From assembly GCF_004798865.1 (NCBI RefSeq), contig NW_025335922.1, forward strand, positions 8,409,858-8,473,857: 64,000 nt of DNA. Reading direction: 5' to 3'. This document shows positions 55,079 to 64,000 of this stretch, one piece after another. The notes below the pieces were generated by a model that did no database searches, had not been told where the DNA came from, and saw only the letters and a list, made by a program, of their open reading frames with translations. Within the stretch, counting starts at the first letter, position 1, and each line of letters starts with the position of its first letter. Made by a program: the position numbers and the translations under genes. The DNA comes from Varanus komodoensis (taxonomy: Eukaryota > Chordata > Lepidosauria > Squamata > Varanidae).

Positions 55079-58000
55079 AAGCTCAACAGCATCTTACAAC
55101 AACCCTTCCAACAATTTTTTTAAATGCATAAAAGAGAAACCACATTTTTAAAAACTTGTACTTACTCTTGTCCTCACATGGGAACCCAAAGTGGATTCTC
55201 TAAATTTAAGATTTAATTGTTTACATGTCTACTCAGAAGTATGTATCATTATTTTCTTATCTCCCAGGTAAGAGGTATAAAGAGTGCAGCCTTAAGGACA
55301 ATTTCAAGCAGGAAAAAGTCTAGGATTAAAGTGACCTGAAAAAAGTTTTTTTTTTTTTTTGAAAAAAGAGTCTCTTGAATTAAGAACAAACATTGAGCAC
55401 ATAACCAGGTACTCAGTAAAAGTGAACTTATGTCACTGGATACAATGTTCAGGGAGACTTGACATTGTTCATCAGAAAAAGCCAGAATGTTGCATGAGAA
55501 GTCAAGCAAAATTGTATGACTGGAGTAAATCTTTCCTATTATGTTATTTACAAGCTTCACTGAAGTTGCACGATTTGTGAAGGGTTCACCCCTCTCCAAT
55601 GCAGAGTCTTTTGCCCCCCACATTCAAATTCATTTTGTGTTGAGCTAGGAAAATATCTTCGGGACTCAGGAAATGAAAGCAGGATGAAAAAAAAGAAGCA
55701 GAAAGCAAGATGGATTAACAAATTATCCTATTGAACCAGCAGCCAAATTATTTGCACTATATTTAGATGGAAGAGAAGAAACCAAAGCATATGTCACTCA
55801 TGATAAAGTGCTTTGTGTGAATAAACTTTTCCTACTGCTTTACCTACAGATTTTTATTTTTAAAAAACCCAAAAATCTTACTGCAGACTAATGAATAATG
55901 AAGCCTGCCTAATACAATTAAATCAGGATACAAATTCCTCATTCTTGTTAGTCTTAACAGAAGTATACTATAAAGAAAACACAGATATTTATCTAGTATT
56001 CCAAATTATTTAGACAGATACTTAGCTCAGGTAATAGGGCACAGGGGAATTTGCTGAGTAAATCCTATAACAGCAGTGTTGGCCTTAACACTGGTACACC
56101 CAAGACAGGTAGACTGTTTGCAGAACACCAACGATTTTCTCCCCTTCCATGTTTTAGGGCACATCCACCTGCTGCTCAGGAACAAGGAGTGGTTAAGGAA
56201 GAATGGAAGATCTGATACTAAAGGCATGCCAAGGTAACAAAGCTTCCAAACAGCAGGAGCAGAATGAAGGGACCAGCTGTGGAGAGTGATCCGCAGCAAT
56301 TGGGGCCATTCAGAGGGGCAACATGGAGGGAGAACTCAGGGATACAGGAGTGGCTGGTTGTGCTGCAGTGAATATCACATGCTCAAGTGTCAGTGTGGGC
56401 AGGATGGATAAGAGGAGGTTACAAGATTTACGGTAAGAGGGTGCCAGTGGTGGAGGATGTTAAGGTTTTGCCTAGACCAGGGCTGAAGTATTTCCACTCC
56501 CAAGCCACAGCATCAAGTCTTTAGAAGCCCAAATGAGCAGATGTCTGCGAGTGTTCCAGCCCTGATTTAGGTAGCCAGCTGATACCTCAGTGGCAACGAA
56601 GTTATGTACTATGACCCTGCACCTGCCACTCTTTAGGTGGCAATCTCATCCTTTCCTCTTGTAAACCCCAGTACCTCCAAAGCAGCCACTCTGCCATAAC
56701 ACTTACCTGCACGCAAAACCTTGGAAACCAACTTATATTCTTGTAAGGAAAGAAAATTCTACAGCCAAAAGTATAGGAATTCAACTCCTATGCAGACATT
56801 TACTGTGTGCGCACTTGGGTTTTTTTGTGTCAGTAACGTATAACATACCCCAGAACTTTGTGATCTGCGGAGCAGCAGGGCACTTAACAAAAGGAAGGGA
56901 TGAAAGTTGAGGTGGGTGGTACCTTCCATCTCCACCAGTGTGCAGGTGGATGGAATGCTCCCTGGCAGAAGAGCCACACTGATCCATGTTGGATTTATGA
57001 GGGTGACTGCATCCTCACTGCTCCATCATTCTGAAGTGGTTTGGTAAGAATGGATCTCAAAAGCTTTGTTTTTATGATCCCCCTCCATGATGGTATGAGG
57101 ATGTATGTGACCTCCTGCTCTCTTTAACTTGTAATTCCAGTGCTGGACTTAGTAGGGCAATCCACAAGTCTCCACATGCCATAGCATACTGCATGTACAT
57201 TAGCAAATGTAAAGATTTCAAAATGCTTATTTCTGGAACAGATTATTGTTGCTGCATTTCGAGGTGGTGATAAGACAACAGTGTAAGTTTAGGAGGGTCC
57301 ATGATCAGAAAGTTTAAGTAGCACTGCTTTAGCCAAATGTGGGGACCACCACCAAGAACAGCAAGGAAAAGTTGTGCTTCTCTGGTTTAGATACATAACA
57401 CATCTAGCACATATTTCATGTGCCAACACAAATTGCTTTCCTCTCATTATTGCATGAAAATTCACTGGACATTTCTCCAAAGCAGTCAGTCACTGAAGTG
57501 AAGAGAAGCTATCCAAACACATCCATAAGCTTGAGCAACTTATTCACTTCAACAGCACTTATACTGAGAACATCCCCCACCTGTTTATGAATTATGTCCA
57601 ATATCTTCACCACTAGTGGTACCCTGCTCATACTTGAATATACAGTGTTTCAATTACGTAACTTGCTCCAATTTCTAAGTACCCTCATTCTATGATAAGT
57701 GCTTCACCTACATTTAATGGTTCCTATTGAATGTACAATGAAGCATACACTGAGTTTAGAAAACATGGTCCATGACAAATTGTTTCCTTTTCATAAAACA
57801 AAAACACCCCCCTCCCAAAAGATCCACCCCTTTCCCTTAACTGCAGTTAAAAGAGCTGCAGCATATCATTATGTAAACTCTGAATAACAGCCCTTCTCTC
57901 TGACTAGATGACCTTATCTTACCTAATAGAAAGTGCTAGTGAAGGAGTAGCTTCTTCTAGCCTCATACCTATCAGAGCTGGGCAGAAATGCACTAAACCT

Positions 58001-58424
58001 CAAGGCTTCTGGGAACAATGATTTTCCTTCCAGTTGCATCAAACCTGCCTCTTTACAAAATGAAAACAAAACCCTCCTATGTTAATGACCACAGTGGAGA
58101 ATTCTGCTTAAAACATTGTGATTCCACTAGAGCTAACGTATATTTGTTTTGCATTACTCTTACTGCATAAACATAAGAACTGGGAACCTTGTTGTAAAGT
58201 ATGATTATGAGCAAAGCAAAAAGAAAAAGCCTAATGCAATCACCACTATTTTTAAGCCACAAATACAAAATTTAGGGAAAGAAAAGCAGTTAGGAGAAAA
58301 AGGTTGAGGACAGGAATATGGTGAGAGAAGAATGCAGTGTTGATCCAGCAAGTACCATTTCTTAACAAAAAACAGAAACCAGCAAATTGCCACGTAAGAC
58401 AAGTTACTGCATATTAATACACGC

Positions 58425-58450
58425 ACACGCACACACACGCGCGCACACAC
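58425..58450. repeat. (CA)n-rich microsatellite
   Basis: Short ACACGCACACGCACACACAC tract mixing CA and CG units. Confidence 0.85.
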
Positions 58451-59987
58451 AAACTGAGTTTGCTGAGTTAACATGATTAAAAGTTCTTTTTTAAAAAGTA
58501 CCAAAGCACATTTTTTGGAATGTCTAATTCTTAGGGGTGGTTGTGGCTGGGTTTTCTTTTTAAAACATATTCAATTCAACCTGAGAACTTATGTTTATGA
58601 AACATTAGGTACCTGACATTATCTTGCACCTTTTAAAACAGGTACACTTGTTATTCATAGTCTGCATTAGACTTTCTGGGCATCCCCAAAAAGTTCACAC
58701 ACAAAACACACAGAATCAAATGATAAACACAAAAATGAAAAGAAGCCGCACACTGAGAACTTTGTTACAATTTTGTAAAAATGTTTGTCATTTGCTGGAC
58801 TGATGAAAAGAGCCTCCCGACCCTTTTGAAAAAGAGTACAAAAAAAGGAAAGATGGGGGAAAGGGTGGCTCTAGAGAAATAAAAAGCAATTCTGGAAAGA
58901 GAAGGTGCAGCATCCCCTTTTCCTTCAAATTAAGGGCAAACCCCTGCAGCCCCTATACAGAGTCTAAGCAGCCATAAAATATTTAGGATTCCAAGATCTT
59001 CACAGATAGAGCTCCAATTTTCAAGCTGGGAATCTGTACTCCACCCCCTCCCTTCCCCTTGCAGCCAGTGCAGAAATAGCTGTACTTGCTACCACTCTGA
59101 GGTCAAGAACTCAACTTCCAAGAGGACTTTAAGAGGCATTCTTGGGGTGGGGGGAGAAGAGACTGCAAGAAGTCAGGCTGCAATGTGTTCTGTGTTCTAT
59201 GCAGCCCCTTCCCTCCTGCTCCAAAGCCCCTGGCTTCAGCTGTCCAGCAGAAGTACAGAGTGAGAGCAGTGGGAAGGCAAAAATCATCTCCTCTGCTACT
59301 TCCACTTTGCATAGTTCAGAGGCTTACGGGTGTCTCAATTGAATTGTGTCCCCTTTCCAAAAATTCCTCTTCCACCTATCAGACAAATTTGGCTATGTTT
59401 GGTTTTGTTTTTAAACTTAAAAGAGATGGTGCTCACATATGCTTGAAAAGGAGATACTGCATTTACCCCACTGATCAGTAATCACACCAGGAAACACGCA
59501 CACACACACAAAATAAAATCAGACCAGAAGATGATTGTTTTGATTAGCTCTGTCTCATCAGATGTTCAGCCTCTGATGATTCGTTGTTAGAGGGAGAAAG
59601 CCGACCAGCAGACCATCCCAAGCCTATGATGCAGCAGGAGTTCCAATCTCATCATGCCAGAGCACCAGAAAGTCAAAGCGTGGGCCCTCCTCTCTCCTGG
59701 GAATGATGCCAACGGTACAGGCAGCCACTGGGGGGGTCTCCGAATGCACATGGCGTTAAGGGTGGAGGTGAGCACACAGGCAGCAGAGAGATTCTGGTTC
59801 CTAAGAGATTTTTCCCTCCCACCAAAAGTTGGATTGGGAGCTCCAATCTGCTCTGCTCTTTTAAGCATACGGATCTCTAAATTACTTTGTTTGAAGGGGC
59901 AGAACAGAGTCTGGACGTTATAAAAAGAAACTGTAGGAACACAAGACTAAAAATAAGAGAGTGGTTTTGCTGCCAATGTTGCTGTGG

Positions 59988-60010
59988 CTACTTGAACGCT
60001 GCAAATTCGC
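59988..60010 (-). CDS. BRAF: BRAF, alternative (X1-type) terminal coding exon
   Basis: On the minus strand, CTCTGCAG at 60018-60011 is an acceptor, followed by GC GAA TTT GCA GCG TTC AAG TAG. Joined to the preceding exon, which in other vertebrates ends in the first base of a glycine codon (...GGYG), it gives the C-terminus GEFAAFK-stop. This is the ending I recall for chicken and mouse BRAF and human BRAF-X1, the splice form that skips the GAFPVH ending. BRAF is a Ser/Thr kinase of the RAS-MAPK pathway; only these seven residues are in this window. The upstream kinase exons lie beyond 64 kb. The identity rests on a short but exact and correctly phased match in the expected place and strand after NDUFB2. 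Confidence 0.85.
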
Positions 60011-62604
60011 CTGCAGAGGGAGGACAAGAGCCAAGTTTTAAAAGTTGGGTTTTATTCAAAAGACAGACAGAAATGTTATCCAGTATAAATTTGATGCTAT
60101 ATACAGGATGCAGAAGATGTTAGGGAAAAATGCAGTGGTTAATAATTATAAATGTACGGAAGGATCTTTTTGATGGAGATAGAACACAAAGTTAAGAACA
60201 CAAAATCTCTTCCTAAGCTAGCTTTAAAAATAAAATTTGGCCCATCTTGCAGAGTATTAAGAGTTCTTAGAAAAAAAAGAGTTTCTTATGGGGAGCTTGC
60301 AAAAACAAGGTTTTATTATAATTTACATTTCTAAGATTTGTACTCAGATGTTTTTAGCTTATAAGGATCTAACACAGAGATATCTGCTGTCTGAAGGGCT
60401 CAGGGCCAGACTTTTAAGGAAAGCAGTAGGGGTCTGTATTCTGTGTTTGGTTTGTGTACTATGAACCCTCAACATTCAGTGATTGATTTAGGAGGCAAGG
60501 AATGGATGAAGCCTTCTTTCTATTTACCATAATGTAATGAAGTTGAAGTTGCAGAGTTTATCTGAATAGGTTACATACACCTATGAAAACCTAGAAGGTA
60601 GATTTCCCAGTGGTCTCAATGTAAATTGTTTACTGTTAATATTCTATTAACCATACCTACAAACAGAGGTTGTGTGTGGTAACAGCAATATTATGCAGCT
60701 CTCTTTTATCTTAGCACGTCTTTAGCTAAACTATTAACATCACAAATTGCTACAGTAAAAAAGCTTTGAGATGAATTTTAAAACAGTAATGTTTTTCCAT
60801 CCCTTTCAAAACATGTTCTTTGGTTACTTTCAGTCCATTTACATTGACAGCTGGTTAAAGATTACCCTGTAAACAAGAAACTGTTCTCCTATTGCTCATC
60901 TAGTTTAACTGTTTCTGTTAATTGTTCTGAGTATTCATTGGTACAAAAGGACAGTGAAGATAGAAATACTGCTATGGAGAGATGCAGGGCAGGAGGTGCC
61001 ACTCAGTATTTCCTCTGGCTATACATGAAAAGCATGGCATGCCACGAGAGCACTGCATTCAGCTTCTTTCCTCACACTACAGTATTGCACAGCACAAAAG
61101 GCAGCAATCAGCAACCCATATTAGTGATGTTCTGAGCTAGTCCAGTCTCAGGTTCAAAACTGCAACACTGGAGAGCCGAAAAGGATCTTAGTAAACCCTG
61201 CCTCCCACTCTATTCTGAAATTGCTTGAGCAACAGTCAAAGCAATTACCTTTGATTCACTTTCACAGAGCCACATTGCAAAAGCAACACAATCTAATAAT
61301 GTGGCCACAGGTGTTTTTTGCATAGCGGCCTGCTATCAATGAACAGAGAAGAGTTGTTGCCGTTTTTCAAAATCTGCAACAGCTCTTGAGATGGATTGCT
61401 GGTATCCCGCTAAGAAGCCATCAAGAAAAAGGGAGGCCGCAAGGTGGCACAGAAGCACCATGAAGGTGCGTGATGGCTGAGCGAGCTGCAGTGTTTAACA
61501 GGGAAATGGGCCACGGCACTGACAGCCCACACGCAAACACTGCTGGCTGCGAGTAAGCCACGTGCATGCACAGTGCTGCTCCCTGGCTGCCAACCCTTAG
61601 AAGCTTCCCGTAAGTGCCAGGCCTCCTTCCCCCTTGATCACTGCTCAGCAGCAGCTGCCTTTCACCATTACATGTATCTTTACTGCCCAGGATTCTCAAG
61701 GGATGGAAGTGTGTACTTGTTGGAGACAGAACCTCTGCCTTAACTCCTATGACCCACCTTTTAGAAACTCGCCAGCACTGATGCACCCTCAGCTGCCTCA
61801 GGCAGATTGTGATGTGGGCCTTCTTAGCACACAGGCTTTCTTCCCAGCCCTGGACAATGCTTTGCCTCTTTGACCGGACCAAATTTAGCACCTGTTCAGA
61901 AAGCAGCTTACAGCTTCCACACAGGTTGCACTGGACTACCATCAGCAGGCTCCAACCTGAGGTTCTTGGGATAGGAACCCTCATTGAGGCCCTGCCTATG
62001 CTCTCCTCCCCTCTATCAAGTCTATCATATAAAGGTGCCATTTCAATTAGCAACAAATGACTGCCATCTAAATTTCCCAAAAGGCACCAGATCAATGCTA
62101 TGTGAGGTGTAATGTGGGAAATGTAAATGGCGGCCACCTGGTACTAAACACTGGAAGCAAACAGACAAGCAAACACACAGCAGAGAGAGACACCAGAGTA
62201 GGACATGGACTCCTGGCAACTGGACTTAACAATCCCATGGTAGCAAGGGCCCAACACTTCCTCAGGAGGTCTGATTCAAGAATCAGCTGGCTATCTACCT
62301 ATCTTTCCTACCTGTATGTGTTTAACAAAAAAACCAGCTAGTGTAGTTTTGCAAATTTCTTCATGCAAGAAGAAAGAGGATAGATATGACACATAGCATT
62401 GGCTATGGTGAAAAGCATACAATCAATCAGGAATAATAAAATAACCAAAATCTCAATGATAAAGGCAAAAGAGTCTGACACTACAGATACAAAAGTTACT
62501 ATTTAAATTCCTGTCACCAGAGCTCAGCAGTGAAGGCAAAACTATAATTTACCTGCTCAAGATAGACACTCCAACAAGAAAAGAGTGTGTCACAGAATAG
62601 TACT

Positions 62605-62720
62605 CATAGGATAGTAGAGCTGGAAAGGGCCATGAAGGCCATCTGGTCCAACCCCCTGCTGTTTCAGGACACCAATTTACACCAACACACTCAGATGGCT
62701 GTCCACTTCCATGGGGAGGA
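62605..62720 (-). mobile_element. CR1 LINE 3'-end fragment
   Basis: GATAGTAGAGCTGGAAAGGG, then GGCCATCTGGTCCAACCCCC, then CACACTCAGATGGCTGTCCA on the plus strand is the reverse complement of a CR1 3' end. Confidence 0.75.
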
Positions 62721-63354
62721 ATGGAATGGAAAGAGTCAATTCTATCATGGCTCTTGACAATAAGACTCCTTTGCTGGAAATCTTTGCACCTAACTGGATA
62801 AACTCCATACACAAGCATAAAATATTTTCTCCACAGAAAGGAGACTTTAGAAGAAACATTAACACACATAAATTTGAGCAACAGCAACAAGCCATTGACT
62901 TTTGAAAAATAATAGGTAGTGAAACTTTCATTTCCCAACTTTAGACAACTTTTAAAGTTTACCACTTTGCTTTTACAAGACTATTTTCCCCATTATGGGC
63001 AGCATTATTTTAATGTATGGCAGCCATTCTAATGTACAGCCACACAGACAAAAGCAAGATTTTCTTGTATCGTTTTTTTACAGTCCCCTCTAGTCTATTT
63101 GGTCTAGTGATGCTCATTAGCATGCCTAAGGTGGCCTACAGCAAAATATCCAGCAATGATTCAAACAGATGAAGGAAACATTAAGCAGTGGACCAAAATA
63201 GAGGCAATACAAAGAAATAAACAGCCCTATCTTCCCCCAAGAACAAAAAAGAACACAGTAAAAGCCTTTTTCTAGTTCCAAGTAAACAGTAATTTCCAAT
63301 AAGCAGGAAGTTCAAAAAACAAGCAACTCCCTGCCAAAGTCTTTGGGCAGTGTG

Positions 63355-63485
63355 CATGAATGCTGTAGCTCAGTGGTTGTGCTATGTGCTGGCAGCCATT
63401 CTGAATATTCAAACTGCAGGTGTGAACCCAGGCAGCATGGGTTGCTGCCATGGCTAACAAATCCCTCCACAACCCATCGGCTCTT
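63355..63485 (+). mobile_element. tRNA-Ala-like SINE fragment
   Basis: AGCTCAGTGGTTGTGCTATG (A box region) and GGTGTGAACCCAGGC (B box-like). Degraded copy; not a functional tRNA. Confidence 0.4.
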
Positions 63486-64000
63486 TTGGAGTAGGGGATT
63501 TTTTTTAGCCATGAAGACCACCAATCCTGCATCAGGTTGAGACCTCACAATAAGCTATGGTGACTGCAACCTGCAGTTTGTATATTCACAATGGCTGCTG
63601 TCAAACGCTGTAACCCACAATGGCTTAAGTAAAAACATGCATGGATACACCTAACCTTTAATCTTTTGCCTTACCTTTAGGCAACATCAGCAATGTTGCT
63701 GACTTGAGAATCTAAAATGGTTGTTATTGCATGACAAAGATCAAAGCAACAAAAACAGCGTAAGATGCAAATATAAAACTCCACCAACCACCTATGAACT
63801 AACCTATACAGCAAAGATGGCACAAAAAACTTGACCCACACATAAATGGGTACATTAACTTTCAACAAGTTATCCCTTTTCTACTGAGCAGCCTTTCATG
63901 GACCTTTGTGGGGTGGCAATTCCCAGACAGTCCATTGCCAGCAATGGATGCCATTCAAGGAATATAGACGTCTCAGAGTTAGATAAGTCTTTATACCGTC

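Larger units (their letters stand above)
49500..59987 (-). other. BRAF: BRAF X1-type 3' UTR and downstream DNA (end not fixed)
   Basis: To the left of the BRAF stop codon, transcription runs leftward into a long 3' UTR; the human X1 transcript has one of about 7 kb as I recall. The stretch is AT-rich and non-coding. Reverse-complement AATAAA signals occur at several places, including 51080-51085 and 49502-49507, so the true end could be anywhere between about 49.5 and 57 kb. It contains CR1 (52425-53275) and palindromic elements, so part may be intergenic. Confidence 0.45.
60011..64000 (-). other. BRAF: BRAF intron (upstream of the X1 terminal exon)
   Basis: No other BRAF exon seen. By human layout this is the intron between exon 18 and the X1 exon. 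It contains a CR1 3' end at 62605-62720, a tRNA-like SINE fragment at about 63355-63485, and an unusually long open frame on the minus strand at 61421-62137 (see findings). Elsewhere ordinary sequence. Confidence 0.6.

Noticed and set aside
1-64000. CRISPR array, operon, bacterial or phage system
   Set aside because: All genes are intron-containing vertebrate genes with squamate retroposons; the only regular repeat array is the 177-bp satellite, which lacks CRISPR spacer structure.

Overview
The window is nuclear DNA from a lizard or snake (a squamate). The evidence is the repeat set: a complete Sauria-type SINE with an intact 13-bp target-site duplication, many CR1 and L2 LINE pieces, tRNA-derived SINEs of the CORE/MIR-like and tRNA-Ala-like kinds, and palindromic miniature DNA transposons. 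Genes are split by introns with GT/AG junctions. The gene order matches the vertebrate DENND2A - ADCK2 - NDUFB2 - BRAF neighbourhood.

Layout. Positions 1-7.2 kb: no coding exon was recognised. A GC-rich island at 6.5-7.2 kb carries a good minus-strand splice donor and is best explained, by synteny only, as the promoter and first exon of DENND2A. 7.2-16 kb: intergenic, rich in repeats, with one assembly gap. 16.0-27.7 kb: a CpG-rich promoter and the complete eight-exon ADCK2 gene on the plus strand (635 codons). 29.8-42.0 kb: a minus-strand gene with ten recognised exons, encoding a degenerate von Willebrand A domain, a DUF4537/Tudor-like region and a coiled-coil tail. I know of no gene in this position in human. 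Its largest recognised intron (31.9-35.8 kb) holds a roughly 177-bp satellite with telomere-like blocks, which changes strand twice and surrounds a second assembly gap. 44.27-46.87 kb: the complete three-exon coding part of NDUFB2 on the plus strand, 105 codons. 59.988-60.010 kb: a tiny minus-strand coding exon ending in EFAAFK-stop, the alternative (X1-type) last exon of BRAF. Sequence to its left is its 3' UTR plus intergenic DNA, and sequence to its right is BRAF intron.

Genes alternate in direction: DENND2A (inferred) and ADCK2 diverge, ADCK2 and the VWA gene converge, the VWA gene and NDUFB2 diverge, and NDUFB2 and BRAF converge. Two products are mitochondrial: ADCK2, an atypical kinase-like protein linked to coenzyme Q and lipid metabolism, and NDUFB2, a complex I accessory subunit. 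BRAF is a MAP-kinase pathway kinase. The shared location is ancient synteny, not an operon. Everything was read by eye, so repeat edges are approximate unless a target duplication is given.
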